From NCBI GenBank assembly GCA_030340625.1, contig JAOPHQ010005691.1, forward strand, positions 1-64,000: a DNA stretch of 64,000 nucleotides, given 5' to 3'. The position numbers and the translations under genes are program-made. The notes beneath the pieces were generated by a model. The model was given only the letters and a program-made list of their open reading frames with translations, had not been told where the DNA came from and searched no databases. This document shows positions 9,740-22,689 of the stretch, in pieces. Each line of letters opens with the position of its first letter. Position 1 is the first letter of the stretch. This DNA is from Merluccius polli. Its lineage: Eukaryota; Chordata; Actinopteri; Gadiformes; Merlucciidae.

Positions 9740-11318
9740 GAATTACTAATGTATCGATACCAATGACTGGATTATATGTGTAATGGCTGAGCTGTAGTGT
9801 GAACACTAGTGATGCCCTCTGGCGGACTCAAACACAAACACATAGTTCATCTAATGTCCACACTTTAAACGGCGGGACGTGTTCATGGTTCAACTGTTTG
9901 TTGGGCTGGCATACACCTAAAAACATAGTTTCACTCACCGTAGTTAAAAAAGTGAAACAGCTCGACACATTCTGAGGTTAATAATAATTTTGACAGTAGG
10001 AGTCAGCCCCACCTTGCGGCAGAGCATCAAAAAATTAGTTGATACTCATACTGTTCCTCTCCACGGAAATCTTTAGTAAAAGGCGAAAGATTTATACGAT
10101 CTGAAGAGAAACCTGAGTGCTACTGAGAGGAGACTTAAAATGTGACCCCACTAACCAACATAACACCTTGAGTAACGTTTTTATATAAAATAGCATTTAA
10201 GGACATCTGTAGTAACAATAGGAAGCACTGATGTTAAAACTACAGATTGCGTTGGAAAAGAGTGAACATCATGATCTAATTGAAATGTAATGTAAAAAGA
10301 AAACCTATGGCTTCGCAAAGCATTCTGGGTAAGGGTCCTTGTTTATTTATACGTTTTAGCTAATATTAGCCGTTTCACCTAAATATGGATTGGGACATGA
10401 AATCTGCTTTCATGACACGTTTTAATGCACATGAATGACATTTTTTAATTCACGTAAGGAAAGTGAAATGTGAGGAATTACTACTATGTTCCAACTACTT
10501 CAATGACATGAAGTGTAGGTTAAATGGTGTATTGACTGCCATCTGGTGGACTCAAAAATACACTTTCAGGGAAATGACTTGTTGGTGGTGCTGTTGGGCT
10601 CATATGACACTACATTTAATAATATGTTGAATGTAAATAAAAGGGGGGAAAGCACAATACATACCGACTTCTTAACTGAATAAGGTATTTTATGAGAGTG
10701 AAAGGGAACCCCAATCATACTGCCCTCTCCATGGAAACCAGTAGAAACTGTGGGACATCATGCGTCCTCGTTTATACATCGCTCTTCCCGAAGACGACTT
10801 GCAACTGAATTTACTACATCTTATTTTATACTTTGTGCAAAGCTTAAACATCAAGTTGAATGAATTATGTACTTACTTCAGACAGGGAAGTCAGCCCCAT
10901 CTTGCGGTAGAGCATCAAAAAATTAGTTGATACTCATAATGTTCCTCTCCACGGAAATCTTTAGTAAAAGGCGAAAGATTTATACGATCTGAAGAGAAAC
11001 CTGAGTGCTACTGAGGGGAGACTTAAAATGTGAGCCCACTAACCAACATAACACCTTGAGTAACGTTTTTATATAAATAACATGAGGACATCTGTAGTAA
11101 TAATAAGAAGCACTGGTATTAAAACTACAGACTGCGTTGAAAAAGATTGTGTTTAACATCATGACCTAATTGAAATTTAACGTAAAAGAAAACCTATGGC
11201 ATCGCAAAGCATTATGGGTAAGGGACAATTTTACACGTTTTACAACAGCACATATGAGCTGTTTCAGCTAAAAATATTGTAACACGAAATCATTATCAAG
11301 TTTTAATTCACATTACGA

Positions 11319-11495
<177 letters not shown>

Positions 11496-12354
11496 GAATT
11501 ACTAATGTATCGATACCAATGACTGGATTATATGTGTAATGGCTGAGCTGTAGTGTGAACACTGCATAGTGATGCCCTCTGGCGGACTCAAACACAAACA
11601 CATAGTTCATCTAATGTCCACACTTTAAACGTCGGGACGTGTGCATGGTTCAACTGTTTGTTGGGCTGGCATACACCTAAAAACATAGTTTCACTCACCG
11701 TAGTTAAAAAAGTGAAACAGCTCGACACACTCTGAGGTTAATAATAATTTTGACAGTACAGTAAACCCCACCTTGCGGCGGAGCATCAAAAAATTAGTTG
11801 ATACTCTTATTGTTCCTCTCCACGGAAATCTTTAGTAAAAGGCGAAAGATTTATACGATCTGAAGAGAAACCTGAGCGCTACTGAGAGGAGACTTAAAAT
11901 GTGACCCCACTAACCAACATAACACCTTGAGTAACGTTTTTATATAAAATAGCATTTAAGGACATCTGTAGTAACAATAGGAAGCACTGATGTTAAAACT
12001 ACGGATTGCGTTGGAAAAGAGTGAACATCATGATGTAATTGAAATGTAATGTAAAAAGAAAACCTATGGCTTCGCAAAGCATTATGGGTAAGGGACCTTG
12101 TTTATTTATACGTTTTAGCTAATATTAGCCGTTTCACCTAAATATGGATTGGGACATGAAATCTGCCTTCATGACACGTTTTAATGCACATGAATGACAT
12201 TTTTTAATTCACGTAAGGAAAGTGAAATGTGATGAATTACTACTATGTTCCAACTACTTCAATGACATGAAGTGTAGGTTAAATGGTGTATTGACTGCCA
12301 TCTGGTGGACTCAAAAATACACTTTCAGGGAAATGACTTGGTGGTGCTGTTGGG

Positions 12355-12902
12355 TAGCCTGGTCACCAGCCTCTCGTACTACATTTCATTTGTACAGAGA
12401 GTCTGGCCACTCACCATTGACAATTGTTAACTAACTGAAGGCGGGTGCTCTGTTGAAGTTTAAAACTATTGGATCTGCCCAGTGCCACTCCGAATCTGCC
12501 ATAACCAATCGCTAACGTTTGGTCGTGACGTATGTCATGCGACAGAACCGACCGGAAACCACGTGACGTAGCCGCCCAGACCCCAGACCAACAACAACTA
12601 TATCCGTGATACCTCATTGCAATGAACAGAGTAGAGTGTGAAGATGGATGTCAACGAGAGCTGCAGGTTTTGTACTTTGAATTTAAGAGTAAACGGAACA
12701 ATTGGAAATGTCAGGCGAATGTACTACAACTCAAACTAGCGCACGACTTCAACGTCATCGTTCTCAGCCACTCCCTCTGTTCGCTGATTGGACAGGTAAA
12801 ACTTTACCGGGAGAAAACCCGCGAATATGCCGAAAACCCAGACAGAGTACTGAAGGGAAATGAAAATTGAGCGGAAGTACATCGGAGGGCGGAGCCAGGC
12901 TA
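12355..12902. mobile_element. Non-autonomous DNA transposon, TAGCCTGG ends, 9-bp TSD
   Basis: Inserted in the third A unit. The 9-bp TSD GCTGTTGGG is at 12346-12354 and 12903-12911; other A units have it once. Ends are TAGCCTGG and CCAGGCTA. No transposase. A short open frame at 12622-12870 was not recognised. A 9-bp TSD fits Mutator-like transposases or the unclassified 9-bp-TSD class. Related elements are at 54360 and 61765. Confidence 0.85.
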
Positions 12903-13095
12903 GCTGTTGGGCTCATATGACACTACATTTAATAATATTAGTTGAATGTAAATAAAAGGGGGGGAAAAGCACAATACATACCGACTTCTTCACTGAATAA
13001 GGTATTTTATGAGAGTGAAAGGGAACCCCACCTATTAGTTGAAACTCATACTGCCCTCTCCATGGAAACCAGTAGAAATTGTGGGACATCATGCG

Positions 13096-13143
13096 CAGGC
13101 GCGTAGGAAGGACTCAGACATTGGGGGGGACCGATTTTTTTGT

Positions 13144-13174
<31 letters not shown>

Positions 13175-14446
13175 GGGGGGGGCGAGGCATATTTGCGATC
13201 GTACAGTTGCACATAATGAACACGTAACCCATGTCTGAAACGTGTGAATGTGCGAATAAGTAACCAAATTTGAACAGTAACATACTGGTGAGTGGCAACT
13301 ATGAAGCAAAAGAAGAGTAGGCCTACTCTTGACTGTATGGTTTAAGATCATTAAAATGCATGTATGAGACGCAACTGTTTGTTTAAATGGCAACAATTAC
13401 GCGGCAATTTGACAGCTGTATTTAACTCCCATTACACCACGTTCATTTTTGCAACTGAATAAACGAATAGACCTATAGGCCATCAATCTGTCCGTTATCA
13501 GCTAAAGAAAACAGGTTACAGGGTAGCACGATAGTTCTATCACAAATCGAATCATGACAAGAGCAAGCTGACTTGAACTGATCAAAACTGCTGGTGGTCT
13601 GCTTACCACGTTGCTGATTCTAAAATGTAATAAGCAAATTAAGTTGATGCAATGCCTGTCATGGTGTTCAACACAACGTTAACTTATTCATACATGATTC
13701 ACTTAGAGTTAATTTACGGTTGCGTTATTATTAGACTCGGCTCTGTTACTCCGACTGCGTAATACTTTGGTAAGGGATACACACTGCAATTTGAAAATGC
13801 AGTAGCACATTAAGTGAGGCAATGCCTATCATGCTGTAAAGCACCAATGCACCAATATAACTTTAACGTCTTCATTTATTAATTTGCATTGTTTTCTTTG
13901 TGACTTGGGTGAATAAGTGCATATTTGCAGCGTAAAAACACTTTTCTCTCCAACTATGCAGTTAGCATTGCACTTGCCCTGACTGACGCTGTCCTGTGAA
14001 TGCTATCGTCAGGCGTTAGGAGCAAACGTTTATTTAAGTTATCCATCTGTCTATGATTTAATATTAGCCTAACGTTTAATAAGATGACGGGAACCCTGCA
14101 GTAGAACACTTACATTACGGACCATAAAGAATGAACGGATGTCTCGCTTCTTATGAGGGGGACCGTCCATGATGAGTAAGGGGCTCATGTGAGATGTAGA
14201 ATGCGTAGCAGGAGTGCAATGTCAGACACAGACAGTACGTTTGTGGTGGGGGTGTGGTCGTGTGGAGGGGTTGATGTCGTGACTTCGCGGGAAAATATAC
14301 TTTGCATGAATAGTTTGTAACGGTGTACTTTGCAGAGGTTGTTTGCACAAAAAAAAAAATTATTATAATTTATATATGTTTTGCGGGGGCGGGGCTAGTG
14401 GGTGTCAACATTGGGGGGGACGCGTCCCCCCCGGTTCCTGCGCCTG
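13096..14446. mobile_element. Non-autonomous hAT element, 8-bp TSD
   Basis: TSD ATCATGCG at 13088-13095 and 14447-14454; the uninterrupted site is seen in the other A units. Ends are CAGGCGCGTAGGAA and TTCCTGCGCCTG. The interior has a G/T-rich stretch at 13138-13182. No long ORF, so it must have been moved in trans. Confidence 0.88.
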
Positions 14447-15005
14447 ATCATGCGTCCTCGTTTATACATCGCTCTTCCCGAAGACGACTTGCAACTGAAT
14501 TTCCTACATCTTATTTTATACTTTGTGCAAAGCTTAAACATCAAGTTGAATGAATTATGTACTTAGCCCCACCTTGCGGTAGAGCATCAAAAAATTAATT
14601 GATACTCATAGTGTTCCTCTCCACGGAAATCTTTAGTAAAAGGCGAAAGATTTATACGACCTGAAGAGAAACCTGAGTGCTACTGAGAGGAGACTTAAAA
14701 TGTGACCCCACTAACCAACACAACACCTTGAGTAACGTTTTTATATAAATAGCATGAGGACATATGTAGTAACATTAAAAAGCACTAGTGTTAAAACTAG
14801 ACTGCGTTGAAAAAAAAGTGTTTAACATTATGATCTAATTTAAATGTAGTGTAAAAGAAAACCTATGGCTTCGCTAAGCATTGTGGGTAAGGAACCTTGT
14901 TTAATCTTTAAACCTAAATAGGCCTATGTATAAATCTGTAATTCTGCCTTCATGCCAGGTTTAATGCACATAAAGAACATTATATATGAATTGCTAAATC
15001 GTTTT

Positions 15006-15169
15006 GTACTGTGGGGTTTGTGTCCCGGGGAAGAAGGCTGCCGACAACAGGAACGCTTATAACTCACTTTATTTGTTTAGGTTTAAGTTATTTAACTATG
15101 AAACAGAAGGAGAAGTATTATATGTATTTCACGCCGCGTGGAGAGCCCCCCTCGCTTTGCATCCGTCCC
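15006..15169. other. Unassigned repeat-derived sequence at left flank of palindrome
   Basis: Sequence that departs from the B-unit consensus near CTGTGGGGTTTG and appears to continue across the palindrome at 20758-20870 (ending GCCCCCAG). It may be a separate insertion, but I could not confirm ends or a TSD. Confidence 0.3.
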
Positions 15170-16253
15170 GATGCGTATGGAGTCAGAATAGTGTCATAAT
15201 TCAAACCTGAAAAAAAAGGTTTCAAAGGCTTGTAAGTCTGTGTTTGAAAACTCAACACCTTGTAAAAAAGGTTTTGCACCACTGAAAAAAGAGATTATAG
15301 CCAGAGCTATAGAGAAAACAGAGTTGCGACACGCTTTGATGTCGCCGCCAGGGCTGTCACGTGGTTCATGTAAGCCTCAATAGTTCCAAACAAACCGCAA
15401 GCTGCCATAGCGGTCATTGGCTTGCATTGACAGAGTGAGCTATTGCATGGTAAATATCACAATAAAACACACGTTTTTGCGCTATTGCATATATGTTGGC
15501 GTCAATTATGCTTTTGAGCTGTAGTACTGCATTGATTACTTTTGAATAATAATAATAATACACTTTTGGCGGTAGAAGTTCGTGTTAGCTTGGTTAGGTG
15601 ACTTACGTGAGTGATGCTAAATTTATAAGGTTGGTTGTTCTGTATTTGCACTTAGATAAACAAGTTACCATTTAATTTGTACCATTATTATTATTATTAT
15701 TGCACTCTTAGCACTTACCTGTTTTGTGACATGTCAGCTTTTCCAAAGTACGTTTTATTAACCCTTTATTACCAAGTTTAGACTAAAGGACATTTAGTTA
15801 TTTTTGTAGGACATGGATCAGAACCATGGAGATTTTAAGATGGAGCCATGTATCAGATCTATCAAACAACCACTAATTATGCTTGAATATGATCAGTCAA
15901 TATCTAACTTTACAAGCAACTATTCACACTTGCAATTTATGTTAGAGCTGATGGACTGGAATACGTATGACTGGTACACAAGTTGTTAAATAAACAAGAT
16001 TTTATTAAAGAATTATTGAAACAAGAACAATTGTGTGTGTGTTTGTGTGTGTACAAGAAAAAGAAATTAATAGGAATAATAATAATAAATATATATTGTT
16101 ATTGCCATACATAATATATTATTATATTAATAAATAATAATAAGAACAACAAAAGAATAATAAGAACAAACTAGAACAATAACAGCAGTGTATGTTAACA
16201 ACCAAAAACCCTTAACAGACAAAGTGGGGCAATGAAACCATAAACACACACAG

Positions 16254-17413
16254 ATGGCTCTGGAGAAGGGGAAAGAATGTCCTCACTGTCCTGCCCTCTC
16301 TCGGTTCAAAATGGGGGAGTATGAAAAGGCCATCAGATTTCTCCAAGAGAGCATCCATCTTTTTCGTGGCCTAAAGATAGGGGTAAAGAGCAGCTGGAAG
16401 CCGGTCCAGACAGGATTGGTTATGGCCACAACAACCATACTGCAGGTCCAGGAAGATCTGTTGAGCCAGGGTCACAAATTTGTCCTCACGGGCCGGTTCA
16501 CGCAGGACTGCCTGGAAAACACATTTGGATGCATACGTCAGAGAAACCCCGTGCCAACACCTGTAGAGTTCCACTATGCCCTACGGGCTGTCACTGTTGG
16601 ACAGTTCCTGTCCACAGTGCATACGGGCTCTTACCTGATGACAGCTGTGACCACCTAGCAGACTTCCTGGAGACCAGAACCATTACCAGCAGTCCTGAAG
16701 GTCTGAGAGTGGAGCAGCTGGTCGACCTGACCACCTTCACAAAAACAGATTCCTGTGTTCTGTACCATCTGGCTGGATACATTGTGAAGGGTGTCTTCAG
16801 CTCCATACTCTGTGAGACGTGCAAGCATGCACTTGTGCAAAATGCAGATGATGCACATGAGAATGCTGTTCTGCTGCAGTTGAAAGAATTCAAACAGGGT
16901 GCACTTTATCGGCCATCTGATGAGGTCTTCACTGTCGTCCAGCACGTGGAGCAGCTGTTCCGTTCAAGGACAGATGATTCACTCATGGAGTGCACCAATG
17001 CTGTGGAACACCTGGAACAGGAGGCCATGCTTCTGGATAGCAGCCTTCCATCATGCCATGATGTTAAAAGAAAAATCATCTGCAGATATGTCAGGCTGAG
17101 GTTGAGGAGTGCGGCTAGGTGCATCAGGGCTGCAAGGAGAGAAGACAAAAGTAAAGGTCACCTTGGCAGCAAGAGTCAGAATAAGAAGGCCAAGAAGGCT
17201 CAACCTCCTGCACCAAAGGCCATAATATCTAGGCCACTAACAAATACCTTCCTTATTGCCATGGATGTATTTGGCCTCTCCATTCCATCTCAACCTCCCG
17301 CAACCACCAGCATCTCCCTGCAGCCATCAGTGAGACACCAGCAGCCTCCACTGCTAGCACCAGCCACTGCCAGCAGCAGACACCGCCAGCAGAGCTTTGT
17401 CCCTGTTGAATAA
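16254..17413 (+). pseudogene. P/THAP9-like transposase, C-terminal part, frameshifted
   Basis: The first frame (16254-16658) carries KMGEYEKAIRFLQESIHLF, a KPVQTGL motif and FTQDCLENTFGCIRQR, a hallmark of the C-terminal RNase H-like part of P/THAP9 transposases, followed by TPVEFHYALRAVT. The reading then moves to another frame (16529-17413) near 16630-16645, where TGSYL in one frame is continued by PDDSCDHLADFLE in the other, so a 1-base indel is inferred. The second frame holds YHLAGYIVKG and CETCKHAL, as in the P-type C-terminal region, and ends in a Lys-rich then Pro/Ser-rich tail. The N-terminal two thirds are missing here, so no active enzyme is expected. Confidence 0.75.
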
Positions 17414-17449
17414 ACAAACAAATTGTTGTTCTATTGTTGTTTCTGCCTT

Positions 17450-17619
17450 TTAACAGGCAGTTTTTCCTTGCCCCCGTGCCAAGTGCTTGCTCATGGTGGT
17501 ACTGTTGGGTCTCTGTAAATGTTATTAGGAGTTTGGTCTAGACCTGCTCCATTTGAAAAGTGCCCTGAGATAACTTCTGTTATGAATTGGCGCTATACAA
17601 ATAAAATTGAATTGAATTG
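17450..17619 (+). repeat. LINE/SINE-type 3' tail nested in the P-like element
   Basis: The stretch with GGCGCTATACAAATAAAATT and a repeating TTGAA tail is the common 3' end of fish L2-related LINEs and SINEs. Confidence 0.6.
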
Positions 17620-17679
17620 TTTTATCTGTGTCTAGTAAGATGACATTGAGAGCTTTGAAAGACGCCTCTAAATAAAATG

Positions 17680-17716
<37 letters not shown>

Positions 17717-19149
17717 GTAGTAGCAGTTATAGCAGCAGCAGAAGTAAAACAGCTAGCATTTAAGTAATAGTAGCAGTAATAGCAGTAGCATTTTAGTATT
17801 AGTGTGAGAGTGGGGCTACATTAGCAGTAGTGGTAGTATTTTGATAATGTTTTAAAACCTAACAATCAAAACAACTTTACATAATGTCACCTGACAACAA
17901 AAGGTTAACGCACTTTAGTGAAATTATCACGTTAATAACCTCACGTTAGCCTCCGTTGCCAAGCTTTCAGTTAGGTCCTAAATCCATTTAGGGACCTAAC
18001 TGACCTAACTTTACATTTTTAACATCAACATCGACATTTCATGCAAACCAAATATAAGAATAACGATGTCTAAGAGTATACCTCTGATAGCTAATGCTTA
18101 AAAATGTAAAAAACCGTTTAAAATGTTGTTATTTCATCAACTTACCAGTAATTGTTCTTGACGAGCCATTGAAATCAATGGAGCTCCGTCCCTTGTTTGG
18201 AACTATTGGCGTCTCCACAACCCGGAAGTATCGTCCGCCATTTTTTTCCATGGGAGTCAATGGAAGTGTCGTAACTCTGTTTTCTCTATAGCTCTGATTA
18301 TAGCCTGAAAAAAAAAAGTCAAACATCTGCAAACATGATTTTGTGTTCTATTTTATCTTCTTCATCGTTTTCACCAACACATTTTCAAAGCTAAAATGTT
18401 TTCACAAACACATTTTCAAAGTTTAAAAATGTTCACCAGCGCATTTGCAGAGTTTCAAATCTGACACTGTTCTAACAGTGTATTACTTTGTTTCCCGGTT
18501 TCGAAACCTTGTAAATGGGATTCTGCAAACAGCTGTTCAAACATTGAGAAATACGTTTTGAAAGGTTGAATATTTATTTTTAAAAACTTGTAAAGGTGTA
18601 AATTTACACCATTGCAATGTATTTTTTCAGAACTTAATTTTCAGCACTGACTTTTCAGAGATTTGACCACACGGGCGCAAGCTTGCGAGTCACGTGATTA
18701 TTGACACTGTTCTGACGCCGTTCGTTTTGAAACTCCTTTAGCGTCAAAGGTCTGAAAACGTGGTTCTGAAAAAAAGGAAAAAAAAACCTTCCTGAGGGCG
18801 GGACCATCTTGCTCTAAACCTATTGGTTGCTCTCTGCTGAGGCACAGTCCAATCACATGCGCCGTTGACCGGGCTGTGCGGGATTGACAGTGCTCTGCCG
18901 ATGACAAGAATAACAAGCGACTTGCGCGGTTGATTTTGTTGTCTATTTTCTGGAACCATGGCTGGTAGACAGGCGAGCAATTTTATTCTGTATTGTTTGC
19001 GTTCTAACCACCCGCGAGCCTCCTGCGGCTCGCCAAGCTGTAATTTGTTCGCGGTGGTAAGAGACGAGCAGAGTCTACAGCGTCCGCTCGCAGAGCAGAG
19101 TCTACAGCGTCCGCAGTCTACTGTGAAACAATTCACTCCAAAAAGGGTT

Positions 19150-19175
19150 ATGGTTAGGGTTAGGGTTAGGGTTAG
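19150..19175 (+). repeat. Short telomere-like TTAGGG run in palindrome arm
   Basis: About three and a half GGTTAG repeats in the left arm, with a decayed mirror copy near 19636-19662. Not a telomere. Confidence 0.7.
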
Positions 19176-20757
19176 CGTAATCTATCACCGTGACTGGGTT
19201 ATTACTGGAGTGAATGGACTCTGTAGACTCTGCTGGTCTCTTACCACCGCGAACGGGTTTATGAGAACCCCCAGATCGTTTCACGATCTGGTAGAGTCTT
19301 TGCCAGCTTCAAAGCAATGAATAACCTACATCAGCGGGTGCTGTGTATGGATCACAAGTTCCGAGTATGTTTATCTTCTCTTCATATCTAATTTTAACAT
19401 TTTGTGACAAATGGTCTAAATAGTTGATTTATTTAAGTATCGGAAATCTGCAAGGCTGCAATTCCCCTGGTTGGCCGTTGTTCGTCGCCATTTTGCCAGC
19501 GTTTGTTGCCCTCCAGGTATCCATGGTAGTCACGTGACCGCAAAGTATGACTATTATTTATGCCATGCGAGCCACAAATTAGTCTACAGCGTCCATTCAC
19601 TCCAATAATAACCCGGTCACAGTGATAGATTACGCTAACCATAACCCTAACCATAACCCTTTATGGAGTGAATTGTTTCACAGTAGACTGCGGACGCTGT
19701 AGACTCTGCTCTGCGAGCGGACGCTGTAGACTCTGCTGTCTCTTACCACCGCAAACGGGTTTATGAGATTGTTTCACACAGATCGTTTCACACAGACGCG
19801 GGAGGGTACCTTTTGCGTCAGTATCACGTCTAGGGGCGTGACAAACCGTTGGTATATTACGAGTTGGGATGAGAACGTGTTGCAAATGACAGCTTGGCGA
19901 GCCGCAGGAGGCTCGCGGGTGGTTAGAACGCAAACAATACAGAATAAAATTGCTCGCCTGTCTACCAGCCATGGTTCCAGAAAATAGACAACAAAATCAA
20001 CCGCGCAAGTCGCTTGTTATTCTTGTCATCGGCAGAGCACTGTCAATCCCGCACAGCCCGGTCAACGGCGCATGTGATTGGACTGTGCCTCAGCAGAGAG
20101 CAACCAATAGGTTTAGAGCAAGATGGTCCCGCCCCCAGGAAGGTTTTTTTTTCCTTTTTTTCAGAACCACGTTTTCAGACCTTTGACGCTAAAGGAGTTT
20201 CAAAACGAACGGCGTCAGAACAGTGTCAATAATCACGTGACTCGCAAGCTTGCGCCCGTGTGGTCAAATCTCTGAAAAGTCAGTGCTGAAAATTAAGTTC
20301 TGAAAAAATACATTGCAATGGTGTAAATTTACACCTTTACAAGTTTTTAAAAATAAATATTCAACCTTTCAAAATGTATTTCTCAATGTTTGAACAGCTG
20401 TTTGCAGAATCCCATTTACAAGGTTTCGAAACCGGGAAACAAAGTAATACACTGTTAGAACAGTGTCAGATTTGAAACTCTGCAAATGCGCTGGTGAACA
20501 TTTTTAAACTTTGAAAATGTGTTTGTGAAAACATTTTAGCTTTGAAAATGTGTTGGTGAAAACGATGAAGAAGATAAAATAGAACACAAAATCATGTTTG
20601 CAGATGTTTGACTTTTTTTTTTCAGGCTATAATCTCTTTTTTCAGTGGTGCAAAACCTTTTTTACAAGGTGTTGAGTTTTCAAACACAGACTTACAAGCC
20701 TTTGAAACCTTTTTTTTCAGGTTTGAATTATGACACTATTCTGACTCCATAGATGCG

Positions 20758-21480
20758 CTACCTGGGGTGTTCTGACTCGAGCCGGATGTTTCCACCCGGA
20801 TGGTCTCTGGGCAGGAGGCGTGGCCTCCATGACGCACAATGGCTAGCGTTGAGCGCCCGCCCCCAGTATATTATGTTTGCTGCCATCTGGTGTTGAGGTG
20901 TAGTTATTACAGCCTGCTGGTACATATGTTATTATTAATTCGCAACAGTACGTATAGGCCATGTATTGATACTGTTCTAAATACTTGTTTCTATTCACAT
21001 GAACTGTAGAGGCTATTGTGGAAATTGGATATTGACTGCCATCTGGTGGGGAAACCAGAAAGAAGTAGGCCTACTCATCTCATCTTCCTTCTTTCAGGGA
21101 AGGGACTTGCAAATTGTTTGTGCTTTAATTGTTTGTTGGGCTGATGTGATAACAAAAAACCACAACTAATAATCTTACTAAATTGCAAAATTAAATAAAA
21201 CAAGAAATGTTATTTATGTTTGCTTGGTCTTTAAAGGACAAATTGTTCTTTCAAAGGACACATTTCTTTCAAGGACAGAACACCCCCACCTTTCGGCAGG
21301 GCATCAAAAAAAAAGAGGAGAGTGAGGTGACATGAGTTCGGAGAGAGAGTTCATCTCACAACCTCCCACTCGAAGAAGCTTTTGATGAAGCTATCGCATG
21401 AGATTTTCCCAGTCTATCACAAAAAGGACATATTGATCTAATGATATTTAAAAACTAAAATAGAAGGACACATCTTTTCA
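20758..21480. repeat. Degenerate A/B-type array sequence
   Basis: Contains the CTGCCATCTGGTG word (twice), GTTTGTTGGGCTGATGTGA and CACCTTTCGGCAGGGCATCA, all diverged versions of array words. It is a weakened relative of the 8.4-15 kb array. No gene seen. Confidence 0.55.
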
Positions 21481-21487
21481 ATGCTTT

Positions 21488-22687
21488 TCAATTGCCAGCT
21501 TTGGTCAAAAACGACAAATAACTTAAATACTCACACGGCCAAAGCTGACAGTTCGCTGATCGAGCATTTTTAAATGCAGATTTGAAAAGGGGGAGAGAGT
21601 CACAGTTCCGGAGGTCGGGAGGTAGAGCGTTCCAGAGCTGGGGAGCAGAGCGACTGAAGGCTCTGCCCCCCATAGTGCTGAGGCGGGCAGGGGGCACAGA
21701 GAGGTGGATGGAGGAGGAGGATCGAAGGGAACGGGTGGGGATGTTGATGCGCAGGAGGTCAGACAGGTAGGGAGGGGCGAGGTTGTGGATGGCCATGAAT
21801 GTAAACAGGAGGAGTTTGTAGTTAATGCGGTGAGTTACGGGGAGCCAGTGGAGCTGCTGGAGGACAGGGGTGATGTGATGGTATGAGGGGGTCTTAGTGA
21901 TGATGCGGGCGGCAGAGTTTTGGACCAGTTGTAGTTTACGGAGGGACTTGTGGAGGAGGCCGAAGAGGAGAGAATTGCAGTAGTCCAGACGGGAGGTGAC
22001 GAGGCTGTGAACAAGGATGGCGGTGGTGTGGGGGGTGAGGGAGGGGCGGAGTCTGTTGATGTTGCGGAGATGGAAGTATGCAGTGCGGGTAATGGTGTTG
22101 ATGTGAGAGTGGAAGGAAAGTGTGCTATCGAGGATGACACCCAAGCTCTTAACCTGGGGGGAGGGGGAAACTGAGGAGCTGTCGATGGTGAGAGAGAAGG
22201 TATTGACTTTAGCTAGTGAGGATTTAGTGCCGAGGAGGAGGATTTCAGTTTTATTGCAGTTTAATTGAAGGAAGTTTGAGGTGAACCAGGTTTTTAATTC
22301 GGAGAGACAATCGGTGAGGGAGGGGGGTGGGAGTGAGGAATTGGGTTTGCAGGAAAGGTAGAGCTGGGTGTCATCCGCGAAGCAGTGGAACTGGATATTG
22401 AATTTGTGGAGGATGTGGCCGAGGGGGAGGAGATAGATGATGAATAGAAGAGGCCCCAGGACAGATCCCTGGGGCACACCGGTAGTGACTGGGGAGGGAT
22501 TTGAAGTGAAAGATTTGAGCTGTACGAACTGGGTGCGGCCTGTGAGGAAGGAGTGGAACCAACTGAGGGGAGTGTGGGAGAGGCCAATGGAGGAGAGTCT
22601 GCTGAGAAGGATGGGGTGTGAGATGGTGTCGAAGGCCGCACTCAGATCGAGGAGGATGAGGATCCATAACTTTATGTCATAGACCAA
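21488..22687 (-). pseudogene. L2/CR1-type LINE reverse transcriptase, 5' truncated
   Basis: 399 open codons on the minus strand: LLDLSAAFDT (about 12-21), VPQGSVLGPLLF (about 71-82), the catalytic FADDTQLY box (103-110), then the RLDYCNSLLFG and QLHWLPVTHRINYK motifs that mark L2/CR1-type LINE ORF2 C-termini. The endonuclease domain and the RT N-terminus are missing because the copy stops near 22665-22687, the usual product of incomplete target-primed reverse transcription. The remaining frame has no stop, so it is fairly young, but it cannot act alone. Confidence 0.9.
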
Positions 22688-22689
22688 AG

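Larger units (their letters stand above)
15302..18296 (+). mobile_element. P-element-like DNA transposon, 8-bp TSD
   Basis: TSD ATTATAGC at 15294-15301 and 18297-18304; the right palindrome arm shows the empty site. The ~30-bp terminal inverted repeats begin CAGAGCTATAGAGAAAACAG and differ at one position. It encodes the C-terminal part of a P/THAP9-like transposase at 16254-17413. The THAP, catalytic N-terminal and GTP-binding parts were not found. A LINE-type 3' tail is nested at about 17450-17619, followed by an ATT microsatellite at 17680-17717. Confidence 0.82.
15176..20751. mobile_element. Large palindromic (foldback) element, TATGG ends, 6-bp TSD
   Basis: TSD GATGCG at 15170-15175 and 20752-20757. 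Ends are TATGGAGTCAGAATAG and its reverse complement. The left arm (15176-15301 plus 18305 to about 19250) is mirrored by the right arm (about 19590-20751), with a non-mirrored centre of about 300 bp. The left arm is interrupted by a P-like transposon at 15302-18296 that the right arm lacks, so that insertion came later. Without it the element is about 2.6 kb. It has no transposase ORF. Open frames repeated in both arms, such as the one starting ATG-GCT-GGT at 18958, are mirror images and are not treated as genes. Confidence 0.88.

Noticed and set aside
12622..12870. Small gene inside the TAGCCTGG element
   Set aside because: 82 codons with no recognised domain in a non-autonomous transposon; not supported.
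19150..19662. TTAGGG repeats as an interstitial telomere
   Set aside because: Only three to four units, mirrored in both arms of a transposon palindrome; too short for a telomeric block.
18744..20232. Mirrored open frames in the palindrome arms as a conserved gene pair
   Set aside because: They are inverted copies of the same non-coding arm; similarity is due to the palindrome, with no recognised domain.
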